The notes under the pieces are model-generated. The model had not been told where the DNA came from, did no database searches, and worked only from the letters and a program-made list of their open reading frames with translations. Shown here one piece after another: positions 19,205 through 29,832 of a stretch of 64,000 bases of DNA. The stretch is taken from positions 2,294,001-2,358,000 of the forward strand of contig NC_063015.1 of the NCBI RefSeq assembly GCF_020509005.1. The letters are read 5' to 3'. The position numbers were made by a program, and so were the translations under genes. Numbering within the stretch: the first letter of the stretch is position 1; every line of letters begins with the position of its first letter. Origin of the DNA: Fulvia fulva. Taxonomy: Eukaryota; Ascomycota; Dothideomycetes; Mycosphaerellales; Mycosphaerellaceae.

Positions 19205-21094
19205 TTACACCATATTCCCACCCAGCACCCCGGCACTACCACCATCCGGCTTGATGACATTGAAATCCTGGATAACGGCCGTCCCATTCGCCAGTGCTTC
19301 TTGTTGCTCCGTGGTACAGCTCAAAGGCACATTGTAAAGATGGCAATTGACTGGCGGTGGCTCCGGCATCTTGTTTCTGATTCCGAAACTGCTCAGTGGT
19401 CCCGTACTCGCGTAATCGTTCCGCTCATCATTGGTTGGCGATGTGCCGGTTGCAATGTCCTTATCAAACATGGCACGATTGAAGATCTCGAAGACTGTTC
19501 GAGGTTGGTATGCTGCCGCATCGTGTCCAGCTTGGAACACACGTGAGAAAGATAGATTCCCGTACTGACGCACAACGCCGCCATTATAGCAGGAACTTGT
19601 CTTGATCGTCTCGTAGCCTGACTTCTGGAACGCGTCCGTATCGGTCCAGTTGGCTTGCAGAGCCAGCTGCTCACCACCGAGCCATGGGCACCGATAATCG
19701 CGATCTCCATAGATCATGGCGACCTTTGTGCCGCTGTTGAGAAGTGCGGATATCGTCTTCAGTCCCTCGTAGCGTACAAAATCACCGGTGATGAAGAAGT
19801 TGTCAAACACCGAATTCGATGATCCCGTGAAGTTGACCGGAACACCGAGATGTTGCTGTACCCACGCACGATTGAAGAAGCCGATCAAGTATGAGTATGG
19901 GAATGGGTCGGGGTTGGTGTGGGCTATGTCGAACACAGACCTATTTCCAGGGTCTTGAGCTACTGTTCCGAAGCAGAATCCGAAGGCGTGGATGCAGGCG
20001 GCATTAACTTGGTGGTCTGTGCCATAAAAGTCGGGGTCGAGGTCATTGCCGAGCGTCCTGCACTGCTCGACTAGATCACGGCATCCACCTGGCATGGTCC
20101 AGCTGTCCTTCATATCTTGATAGACGTCGAAAGATACGGCTTGAAAGTCGTAGGTATTGTTATACGCCATCTCCGGCCAGTACTCTCCTTGGACGAGGAC
20201 ATCTGGGCAGCCGTTCGTCCAGCCAATCGTGTCGATCTCAATCTGGTATGCATCGGGCAACTGGCTGGTCTTGATCTTCTCGTTCTGCTCGACAATGTAG
20301 GCCGCAGTAGCGGGCACCCAGTACCCGCCATAAGAATTGCCCCATAGCGACACACGCTTGTCTGATGTCGTATATTCTGGAAAGCTGGTAAACCAAGCCT
20401 GTGCGAACCGCCATAGGATCTTGGCAGCAGTCTGTGATGTACTAATGGTCCTTGTAGGATCTTGACTCGGGAATGTGCCGTAGAGGAAAGTGGTGTTCTC
20501 TGCCGGGATCGATTCATCGTAGCTGTCGAAGGAGGCGATAGTATTGGCGAGCAGATCCTGTGTGCTATTTAGCAAGCTATCATATGAGAAGCCTGTGCCG
20601 ACAGGCTGATCGATGTAGAGCATGTTGACATGTTTGTTGAAAGCGTATGGGTTATACTGAGTACTGTTTGCGTCTGGATGGATTGTGCAAGGTCCTCCCG
20701 ATTCGGTGACACCGTACATGGATGACTGTCCAGGACCTCCTGCCAGATAGATAGCTGTTGGTGCAATTTGAGGATCCTCCCGTGCCTCAAAGTACCAGAA
20801 GAAGGTGGATATGTTGTAGGGCTCAACCAACCCAACATCATGCAATCTGGAAGCAGGTAGATGAACGTAGCCAGCGTACCCTTTCGCTTCTGTCTCGCAT
20901 ATTGTGGTCTGTGATAGTCAGCATACTGCGCCAGAGTGGTTCGTTTCCTAGACACGCACTTCCTTGTATGAGATCGAGGTATCTGGTTGGCCGGGTACTG
21001 GTATGGTGGTCACGCCTACCAATGGCGGAGGGAAGCTCGCAGAAGTTGGTGTTGCGAAAGCGCCGAGGACTGTACAAAGCAAGAACGTTGCCAT
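19205..21094 (-). CDS. Secreted serine carboxypeptidase (peptidase S10)
   Basis: Two exons on the minus strand (21094-20960, 20908-19205), 612 residues, joined across a 51-nt intron. The signal peptide is MATFLLCTVLGAFATPTSAS. Family motifs: AIYLAGGPGQSSM (oxyanion region), NMLYIDQPVGTGFSY, nucleophile LWGNSYGGYW (Ser about 237), acid in MIYGDRDYRCPW and base in FQAGHDAAAYQP, so the catalytic triad is complete. Many N-glycosylation sequons and Cys pairs support secretion. It removes C-terminal residues from peptides at acidic pH and is likely vacuolar or extracellular. The C-terminus (GGSAGVLGGNMV) shows no GPI-type hydrophobic tail. The exon 1 to exon 2 join restores the usual ISYKE-TTICET motif. 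Confidence 0.94.
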
Positions 21095-21898
21095 AGTGTT
21101 TGCTGCGAACTACTCGATCGATGTACCAGAAAGTAGGTGATCCGTGAGGTTTTGGAGGAACTTATTGTGGTATTGAGAATGGAATGGATCATTGACCCAG
21201 CGACTTACCCATTGATACACGAATCGGTCTGCCAGCAAAGTGTTAGCATGATGATCTCGGCAGCTTCATTTCCTTCGGCGTGGCAGATGTCTTGACGGCA
21301 GCTGTGGAGGCTCAGTCAAGGTGATAGACAATGTCAAAGACACGGGTTGTCCATCGTGCGATCGAGTGAGATGTTCTCTGGAGATACTTAGCCCGGTCAG
21401 TGACGATCTGAAGGATTCTCGATAGGGTGAAACGGCGTATCACGTATGGTCTGCACCGTACACGTGCTAAGCTTCCGGACAGGCCCGTGCATGTGATCGC
21501 CAGCTGGAGACGTGAATGGGATGGCGATATGGTCGTTTGGGGAGTACGGTAGAAGATGTACTGCACGACAGAGATGCATTGGCAACGACGGTGGCCGATG
21601 GAAACAGACGAGCCTCGATGGAAGGTTGTTGACGGTGGTCACTCACAATTGAGGGTGCAGATTGGATGCCCCTCACTCGCTTGCAGAGCACAGATCCCCC
21701 CCCTTGTCTTGTCGCACCTCAGGAAAGCAGTCGTCGCGTCGCGCGTTACCTTGGTCCTTGGCTCATCATCGTCCACTTCCATCACCGTCAACTTGACCAT
21801 TTCCCATCGCTCTACTGCAGCATCACCTTCGACAGCCATCAAGGCATCCTTCACTAAGTTCCAAAAGCCAGGCCTTGGCACACCGCGATCGGCGAATC
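21095..21898. other. Divergent intergenic region (carboxypeptidase / RSC6)
   Basis: About 800 bases between two divergent genes, with several short frames on both strands but no motifs. A run of eight C residues near 21696-21705 is the only low-complexity feature I noticed. Presumably contains both promoters. Confidence 0.4.
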
Positions 21899-23788
21899 AT
21901 GCAGAACTACCGCTATCAACAAGCGGCCCAAAACCGAAGCCCGCATGCGCAGCGACGAGGCCCAGGTAAGCTCGATCCATTCACCTAATCACCTTCCATG
22001 TGAATGTGTAGGCCAATGCGCTTGCTGCCATTCCTTTCTTAAAGCTGTACGGCTGCGCGCGCCCTCGGCGCATTCTCGTTCCCACCAGCCTCACATCACC
22101 ATGGAGCAAGCTCGCGCGCATCGTCGTAAAATCAGCTTCGCTGACTTGGAGCGAACTTTTCGCAATGCAGGTCCTATGGTCGCTCCTCCTCCTCATGCAC
22201 AAACCGGCCAGCCACAATTGACACAAGCGCAACTACAACAACAGCACCTCGAGCAGTTACGGAGACAAGACTATGCCCGAAGACAGGCGAAGAAGCCCAC
22301 GGATCGCGACATCCCCGACGAAATCAGCGAGGCCGTGGTCGGAGATGGCGTTGAGCGGTACAAGCAGCTGCGTGAGGTAGAGAAGAAGCTGGACGCGGTC
22401 ATGATGCGCAAGCGATTGGACATCAGCGATAATCTACAACGGAGATATACCCGGCGCGAAGGCATTATGCGGGTATGGATCTCGAACACAGCAGAGGGCC
22501 AGCCATGGCAACTCGTGGAGGAAGGATCGAACAATGAGGACGGCATGTTCGAGCTGAACGAGAGCAACGCGACATTCAAGGTCAAGATCGAAGGCCGGCT
22601 ACTGGACGATCCGGAAGAGGACGAAGAGGACAAGCCTCCAGCAACACATAGACCGCGATTGAGCTCCTTCTTCAAGGCCATCACTATCCACTTCGACCGC
22701 GACCCAAACTTGCAGCCAGACCAATACAGCCAGATCGAATGGCGGAAATCACAGCCGGGATCGCAGAACTACGATCCAGCCAGCTCCGAAGCACAGTTCG
22801 ACACATTGGAATTTACTCGAAAAGCGGACGAGAACATGAACATCACCATAAACCTTGTACGAGACGAGAAGAACGAGCGATTCAAGCTGAGCCCGGAGCT
22901 AGCCGAGATACTGGACACTGAAGAAGAGGACCGAGCCGGTGCTGTGCAAGGTATTTGGGAGTACTGCCGTGCTATGGGTTTGCAAGAAGACGAGGTACGT
23001 TGCTGAAGGCTATCCGCCGCTTAGACTATGGTGCAGTGTGTGAAAAATGCAATGCACGACGCGCTCCACCATTAGAGCTGCACTGCACGACGCGCCTCAC
23101 TCCACCATTTACACCACAGTCTAAGGTGCTGACACGCGCTTCTCGACCATGACTGACACCCTTTTGTTTGTAGGACAAGCGAAAGATTGTCTGCGACGAG
23201 CCACTTCGCAAGCTTTTCAAGCAAGACACCGTCTACTTCCCCTACGTTCCGGATCAACTCCTTCCTCATATGCAGCCTTTGCCACCGGTGCAGCTTCAAT
23301 ACACGATACGAGTCGACAAGCCTTACATTACTGGCTCGAAAGACGCAGAATCACCGAGCGAAGACGCAGAAACCGAGACTTTGGCACCATCGCGGAAGAC
23401 AGTTTACGACATTCGCGTACCGCTTCCGAACCCCCTTCTCCAACAATTGACGCGCTTCCATACATCCAAAGCGCATGTCGGTGATCTGAAGAAGATTGTT
23501 CAGATTGACGAGGACCTCGCGCTGCTGGTGCAGAAAATACATCAAACCAATGCGAAGCGCAAGTTCTACGACAATTTGGCTAAAGACCCTGCAGCCTTTG
23601 TCAAGCGCTGGGTCAGCAGTCAGCAGCGCGACCTCGAAGTAATACTTGCCGAAGCGACGCGCGGCGGCGGAGAGGATGCTACTGGCGAAGAATTTCGAAG
23701 AGGCGGCAAAGACAGCATATGGACTTCGAAGCAAACAGAAGAGACTGTGGGACTATGGCTCGCCAAACAAAAGCCAGCGCACCCTTAG
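21899..23788 (+). CDS. SWI/SNF-RSC chromatin-remodelling subunit (Rsc6/Snf12, BAF60-like) with SWIB domain
   Basis: Three exons: 21899-21965, 22012-22994 and 23174-23788, about 554 residues. Exon 1 encodes MQNYRYQQAAQNRSPHAQRR, a Gln/Arg-rich start usual in the family. The middle shows the BAF60 core (KKPTDRDIPDEISEAVV, LDAVMMRKRLDISDNLQRRY, SFFKAITIHFDRDPNLQPDQ). The SWIB domain spans the intron-2 junction: KLSPELAEIL, GIWEYCRAMGLQEDE, KRKIVCDEPLRKLF and ILPP-like LPPVQLQYTIRVDK. The subunit bridges the Snf2-family ATPase and transcription factors in the nucleus. An alternative acceptor near 22041 also keeps the frame, so the start of exon 2 is uncertain. Intron 2 (179 nt) contains a duplicated GC-rich segment. 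The last 110 nt overlap a Zn2Cys6-like frame. Confidence 0.9.
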
Positions 23789-24089
23789 CAAGAGAGCGTA
23801 TACCAGTCGGGAAGAGGATCCTTCACCAGATATACTTCTGTCTGAACCACCGGACACCATTTCCACACCAGAAGCATCGCTTTCCAAACAGGAGCACGCC
23901 ACTGCACGACGCGCCGACTCACATTGTAAGCCTCCGAAAACAAATCCACACGCACAAAACCCAGCCACCAAGTGTGCTTACTGCTCTCGGTGGCGATACA
24001 GATGTGATCGCGAGGATCGGTTCCCACGTCCTTGCACGCGGTGCGGAAAAATACGGCACGCTTGCGTGCGCAGATGGGAGGAGGCATAA
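23676..24089 (+). CDS. Overlapping reading frame with Zn2Cys6-type cysteine motif (tentative)
   Basis: A frame open to 24089 with an ATG at 23676 would encode 137 residues. Its C-terminus holds KCAYCSRWRYRCDREDRFPR continuing to PCTRCGKIRHAC, that is C-x2-C-x6-C-x9-C-x2-C-x6-C, matching the fungal Zn(II)2Cys6 DNA-binding cluster with basic residues in place. The first 113 bases overlap the end of the RSC6 coding region in another frame. No in-frame ATG occurs after the RSC6 stop. It could be a small embedded gene, an alternative 3' exon, or a relic of a zinc-cluster gene. The cysteine pattern makes pure chance unlikely, but no start or promoter supports it. Confidence 0.35.
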   Translation: MLLAKNFEEAAKTAYGLRSKQKRLWDYGSPNKSQRTLSKRAYTSREEDPSPDILLSEPPDTISTPEASLSKQEHATARRADSHCKPPKTNPHAQNPATKCAYCSRWRYRCDREDRFPRPCTRCGKIRHACVRRWEEA

Positions 24090-24205
24090 GAGTCGCCAAT
24101 CAGATCTGATGTAGAGGTTTTGAGCATCAGCATTGCGCATCAGGCCTATAGCTACCATCGATGACTTCGAGAGTCTACTTCTATGCGAACCGCTCTCGAG
24201 GTCCG

Positions 24206-26122
24206 CTACCGTCTTTCCAAGAACTTGCTCGGAATCGGAACATGAACGTCCCTAATAAACTCTCCAAATCCTTTCCCAAGCGCATCCAGCAATCTCGAGC
24301 TCGTCACTCCTCGTCCGAGAGGTCCGTATATCACGAAATGCACCGCTCTGATATTCGGCATTTCGACCCGTTCAATGTGGTACCAGTCCTGCCAATCACT
24401 CCCCATCATCTTCTTCATCTGTGTCTTTGTCATGAAGGAGCGTAGCCAATCCCACTCTTCATCAGTATGCACGAAGATACCGAGATTGACGTTGGCTCCT
24501 TTATCACCGGAACGGGCGAGGGCGATGTCACCAAGCGGCGCCATGACAGTCGAGCCGAAGCTCTCGAGGCTTGATGTCCTGGCGGTCTCGTAATCTTCTC
24601 GAGGCTGCAGCGCTTCTGATTTGCTTGGTGGACCTACAACATGGCGCTGAGGTTCCTGGTTGGAGTCTGGCGGGATAAGGCAGACTGCTTCGTCTAGCTG
24701 ACTTTGCTGGATGATTCCAGGATAGAATGCCAGGAACTCCTTTGGTGCCGCCGTGCGATGGTCGAGGGAAGAGTGGAAGCCGGCAAAGTGTTGCATTGCG
24801 TTTGTGGCGAAGGCGGACATGACTTTGGCGACCGTGTCTTTGTCTTGTGCTTGCGCGAAGACACGGATGTAGGTCGTTGAGGCGAGCTGGCAGGAAGGAT
24901 TCGATTCTGGTCTTCCGACCCATTGGTAGTCGAGGATATCGAACTTGTCGATGATGCCCCAGTCCGTGAGCTTCTTCCTATGCTGTGCTTCAAGAAGTTG
25001 GAATTTGCGAGCGGTGTTGTAGCCTGTGGCGTTGAAGAGGAGTTCGCATTGCCAGCCTCCTTTGTAGAAGATTGCGAGTTTTGTTGTTGGTGGAGGAGGA
25101 TAGCCTTTGATGCCACTGACCTTGACGCGATCTTTGCCGACGTCCTCGATGAGGATTTTGGTTGTGTCGGCTTTGACATCTGAGTTGAGGTAGATATTTC
25201 CCTGCAGTTCATATAGGAACTGGCACTTTACCGTGTCTGCTGTGACGAAGCCGTTGAGTGTTTCGTGTTTGGTAACGACGCAGTCTCCGTGACCGTCCAC
25301 TTCTACGATACCGAAGCCCAAGTCGAGCAGTTTTTCGATCGGGTACTGATCAAAACCTGCGAAATTGGCGCCTGTGATGTACGAAGAACATTCAATCAAA
25401 TGACCAGCTATCAACGCCCCAGCAAGGGCGTCGAAGTCATCAGAAGCCCAATCGTGCCACCAAGCTGCTGCACCGATTACGGGAGATGCGTCCGCGACCC
25501 GTCCGCAGATGATGATATCGGCGCCTTCTTCCAGACCTTTTCGAATCGCGCGACCGCCGAGGTAGGCATTCGCTGACAGGATACGGTTGCAATCACGATC
25601 TGTCAGGAAGACACCTGTGTCCTTCGACAGCTTGATGTCGCTGTTGTCCTTGTCCAGGTGAGGAAGAGAGTCTTTGTTGGACAGGATCTCATTGATCCTG
25701 GGCAATAAATCATCGCCTTCGACCCACGCGACTTTCAAGCCAAGCTCCTTTGATTGAATGAGTTCGTGCGTCTTCATAGCAAGCCCCTTGGGGTTGAGAG
25801 CTCCGCCGTTGATAACGACTTTGATCTTCTTCTCTGCGATCAGCTCGATCGACTGCTGGAGGCCATCCCAAGCTGTTGGGATCCAGCCTGGATGCTCGCC
25901 CTTCGACATTGCTTCGGCATCGTTGCCCAGGTTGATCTCTGCTAGATAGTCGCCTGTTATGACATCGACGGGACCATGCTTGGCTTGATTGTACACATGG
26001 TAGCCAGGATCCTAAACAGAAGGGTGTTAGCCATACTCGAAAACCACGTGGCAATGCCTCAGCAACCGCGACTAAGCTCCACTGCAATTAGCGATGCGGA
26101 CAGGACGCCGTGGAGTCGCCAT
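24206..26122 (-). CDS. AtuA-like protein (DUF1446, acyclic terpene utilisation family)
   Basis: The large exon is 26011-24206, opening after a TTTAG acceptor with DPGYH and running 601 codons. The probable first exon starts at ATG 26122 (MATPRRPVRIANCSGA). Motifs: GPVDVITGDYLAEIN, KVVINGGALNPKGLAMK, DIIICGRVADASPVIGAAAW, GHLIECSSYITGANFAGFDQ and, in the C-terminal ferredoxin-like domain, ALARSGDKGANVNLGIFV. In pseudomonads AtuA is needed for growth on citronellol-type terpenes and acts near the acyl-CoA pathway; its reaction is not settled. It is divergent from a family III CoA-transferase, supporting a shared catabolic role. Oddity: no in-frame GT donor joins exon 1 to exon 2 (see findings), so the first exon is tentative. 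Confidence 0.85.
26018..26052 (-). repeat. Intron segment shared with the coiled-coil gene, copy 2
   Basis: Lies in the 3' part of the first intron of the AtuA-like gene. On the minus strand it begins GCCACGTGG, contains TATGGCTAAC and ends CCCTTCT just before the TTTAG acceptor. It matches 17079-17112. Confidence 0.7.
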
Positions 26123-26879
26123 GGTGAGATGTGAGTTATGGGCTTCAGTAACAATGATATGGGCGTCGAAAAATCGATTGCTGTTTCCCGATGGCCCTGC
26201 TACTTGTGGTTGTTCGCGCGCTAAATACAGAAGTCATCTACCATCAGCACCTTGACTCGTAATCATCTTCACAGAACTCGCTACCGAGCCGGATATGCGC
26301 GATGCCCATTCCCGCAGAGGAGCGCTGACGATGGATGGGCAGGTGGGCACGACTCGTGCATCCTGTGGCCGAGGTAGTGTTGCGTGGCCATGGTGGATTA
26401 AGCAACAGCCGTAAGGCCAACGACATCTCAATCCACAGGCACTGGCTCGAGCCAGTGGCTTACTGACTAATTTCTCAAATTTGATTGACATTTGATCGAG
26501 AAAAATCGCAAGGGGTCCACACTTTAAGGTTGCTTGGCAGTCCTCATGTCGTGGCCGTGTGGATGAGCCCATAGCCACCTTGGTCGTCAAATATGGCCAG
26601 TGGATATGGCTGTAGTGGATTCGTGGCTGGCAGCACTAGGCCGAGGGTGAAGACATCATGCCCCATCTGCGGGGCAAAAAGCTGGAGACAGCACCCCCTC
26701 ATAGCAGACAGCGGCTGCCGCTTGACCTGCGTTCGGCTAACGGTTGTCGGTGCATTGCCCTGAACCTGGTTGTTTGTATCCACAACGTCCGCATTGTGTT
26801 GTGCTACTTCGGCAACGATTTCATCTCTGGCACTCTCCAGTCCTCTTGAACCACCAAGATTTTCCTTCCAGCGGGTACC
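26123..26879. promoter_or_regulatory. Shared divergent region of the AtuA / CoA-transferase pair
   Basis: 757 bases between the two divergent starts. No gene is supported inside it; minus-strand frames of 118 and 170 codons lack motifs. A common regulator site is likely on functional grounds but none is recognised. Confidence 0.4.
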
Positions 26880-28793
26880 ATGGGCGAGAAAGGACCAGAA
26901 ACAAATGGCCACAAAGAGGAGGGCGATGCAGAAGTAATTAATACAGGCGAAGGAGATCCTTACCAGCAAGTCGAAGGCAATCCTAACAGATTCTCCTTGC
27001 ATTCCAACCTCAGCATTGGCGGAGGTAAAGCAAGCGGCACTTACTCCATTCCGCAAGAAGCTCAGGACATCTTCGTGAACGAGATTCTATACAATGGCCT
27101 GCTTCCAAAGCTTCCGCAGGAGATCAAGGATGCTGGCAAACTAGTCAAGTTCACTGGCAGCGACGTGCCCAGCATACCGATTAATTGGCGATTTGCGGAG
27201 AGTGTGTCAGCTTTGAAGGCGTTCGAGGCGAGCATGCTCAATGTTTTACGGCAGCGGAAGTATGGAAGCGAGCTGTCGGAAGTGACGATCGATACGGATC
27301 ATGCTTCGTTGTTTGTAATGAGTCCGTTTGTTGCCAAGGTTGTCGAGAATGGCGAAGTGAAGCCAATGGGCAAGGACTGGCTCAACCCCAAAGTACTCGC
27401 GGAGTACGGATTCCCTAATGCTGACATCCATCGGGCTGGAGCGTCGCCTCACAGAGTATTGGCCACGAACATTTATGAGACGAAAGATGGCCGCTTCTAT
27501 CACTGCCATGGCAGTATGAATCCTGATCCGACTCTTGAAGCGCTCGGCATGGATCTTGACGGCGATCCAAATGAAGAGTACGAGTCCGTGACGAAGCGAT
27601 TCCAAGAAGTTGTTGGCAAATTTCACTCCGCAGAGCTTGACACTCTCATGAATGACCAATATCGCCAAGCCGGAACCGTCGCACACTCGACCGAGGAGTT
27701 CGTGGCAACAGAACACGGCAAGGCGAATGCGCACGTGGGTCTTTACGAGGTCAGACCGTCCCAAACGAAACAGCCAGCATCGTGGTGGCCGGAGAACGAC
27801 TCAATGCCTTCATCAGCAGAAAGGCCGTTGGCAGGACTAAAGGTGGTCGACTTGACCCGAGTCATCGCAGCACCGACCATAACTCGCAGCCTTGCAGAGA
27901 TGGGAGCCAGCGTGATGCGCATCACCGCTCCGCATTTGACAGACCTCTCTGGGGTGCATCAAGACTTGAATTGGGGCAAGTGGACAGCTTTCCTGGACTT
28001 GAAGCAAGAAGACGACCGCAAGAGACTAATAGATCTGATCCGACATGCTGATGTCGTGGTCGAAGGGTACCGACCAGGTGTCATGGAGAAGTATGGACTG
28101 AGCCGGAACGACATCTTTGAGCTCGTGAAAGAGCGTGATCGTGGCATCATCCATGTGAAGGAGAACTGCTATGGCTGGAATGGACCATGGCGGAATCGCA
28201 GTGGGTGGCAGCAGATCAGTGATGCTTGCTGTGGTGTCTCATTGGAGTATGGTCGAGCGATGGGGCACAACGAAGCGGTGACGCCTGTATTTCCAAACTC
28301 AGATTACTGGTAAGTCGTGCGCCTTTTGTTCTTGAGATCCGCGCTAACTCCCGCAAGCACCGGCGTAATCGGTTCATCAGCAGTCCTGCACGCTCTCATC
28401 CGACGAGGTGAAGAAGGAGGCTCGTACGGTATCGACACGGCGCTCAACTACTACTCCCAGTGGCTCGTGAAGTCGGTTGGCGAGTACCCCAAAGATATCT
28501 GGCAAGACGTGTGGGAGCAACACGAAAAGCCGGTATTCCACAACTACCATGCGATGTCGTACCTCTTGCCGAAGATGCTGGCTTTGCTGCATAAGAATGC
28601 CTCAAAGAATCTTTTCAAGGACGAGTTCTTCGAAAAGCGAGAGTCGAAAGCTGTAGGCCACGAGTTTCTGCAGGTGAAGCCGATTGCGCAGTTCAAGGAC
28701 AAAGTTGAGCTCCGGTACAATATCGGGACGAGAGGTAATGGCTACGATAAACCATTTTGGCCGGAAGATCTTGGCGTTGAGGTTGTAGCTTAG
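26880..28793 (+). CDS. Family III CoA-transferase (CaiB/BaiF-like)
   Basis: Two exons (26880-28309, 28358-28793), 621 residues; the join restores SDYCTGVIGSSAVLHALI. Contains two CaiB-like lobes. The N-terminal half is a degenerate lobe (YSIPQEAQDIFVNEILYNGL). The second has LAGLKVVDLTRVIAAPTITR, EMGASVMRITAPHL, DLKQEDDRKRLIDLIRHADV, YRPGVMEKYGLS and a YGWNGPW motif. Family members move CoA between carboxylic acids or racemise 2-methylacyl-CoA. At the position of the usual catalytic Asp (G-F/Y-D) this protein reads GWQQISDACCG. Cytosolic or peroxisomal; the C-terminus EVVA is not a PTS1. It lies next to and divergent from the AtuA-like gene. Confidence 0.9.
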
Positions 28794-29127
28794 CCGACAG
28801 AAAGGAACCAGCGTCACTTGTAGCGTTGTCGCCCGGGCGAGAGTTATGTCCATGCTGTGTAGTCGAGCAAAAGGGTCACCAGAGCTGCCAAACTTCGTAG
28901 TGACCACCTGCAGTATGCACGTGACGTGGGCATAAAGTTCAACTCTGTGCCGCAGCGGGCGCCTACTCATACGGCGCTCAAGAGTACAGCGTCGAGCCTC
29001 TTCTCAGGCCAACCATCGTATGCGCAGGTCGTAGGCGATGGTATCGTGCGGTATGAGCTTCGCAGATATACTTTCGACGTGCAGCGTGCGATACTGTTGG
29101 GCGGTTAGGAGAGTTATCGAGGGCTTC
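28794..29127. other. Intergenic region upstream of the tetraspan membrane protein
   Basis: About 330 bases. The frame of the next gene stays open back to 29038, and an extra 5' exon cannot be excluded, but I could not find a convincing splice pair. Confidence 0.35.
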
Positions 29128-29813
29128 ATGTACCCATCGTACCTCTCGCCGGCGGATCGATGTGTTCTCGAGAGTCCGGTATCGCTGGCCGATATGTACA
29201 GACACTCTGGCATTGCGTCGTTCTTCCTCTGGTCGTCTTGGGCTTCACACCTCCTCTTCTTGACTGCCGATTTGATGTTGATGGGGTAAGCTGTTCTGGA
29301 CATCATTGCCTGTCAGCCTGTCCCAGTGTGTGTTTCGTGAGGATGCCTTGACGGAATGCTATGCTGATCATATGACAGTGGATTCGCCATCATTCTAGCT
29401 TTGCTCTTCGTCAACTTCTGCCTTGAGCCGCTGGAAGCAGAGTTCTGGTGGCACGGCCGTCTTACGCCGCGGTTCTACCTCTGTCTTCAAGTGCTGAAGG
29501 CGGTCTTGTGGACAGGTCTCACGCCTGTGGGAGTGTTGATCATATTACGAGCCAACATTCAGCCGAAGTTGTTTGCGGGTGGCATCAAGCCAGTTTTGTA
29601 TGCAGCGGTGGCATCGACGGCGTAGGTACAGCGCCCGTCTGTCGTACAGTACATACTGACGAATGGACCAGGTTCTCATATTACGCATCGCTCGTGTGCG
29701 CGGTCGTCATCTGGCTTGGAAGACATGGTTCGCGAGGCTCGGTAGTGTCGCACGAGGAGGAAGCAAAGAGGCAAAGCCTCAAACAGCTGATATCGGGGAA
29801 TACGTATGGGTAA
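29128..29813 (+). CDS. Small multi-pass membrane protein, function unknown
   Basis: Three exons (29128-29285, 29379-29621, 29672-29813), 180 residues; both joins keep the phase. Four hydrophobic stretches are predicted: ASFFLWSSWASHLLFLTADL with the following MLMGGFAIILALLFVNF; LCLQVLKAVLWTGLTPVGVL with LIILRAN; PVLYAAVASTAFSYYASLV with CAVVIWLG; and a short polar C-terminus rich in Glu, Lys and Gln. I recognise no family. The layout resembles fungal hypothetical tetraspan proteins near ER or plasma membranes, but that is only topology. The stop is 19 bases from the stop of GUF1 on the other strand, so the 3' UTRs must overlap. The start is the first ATG in frame before the first membrane helix; an upstream exon is possible. 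Confidence 0.65.
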
Positions 29814-29832
29814 AGCGCGATGAGAGGAGTGT

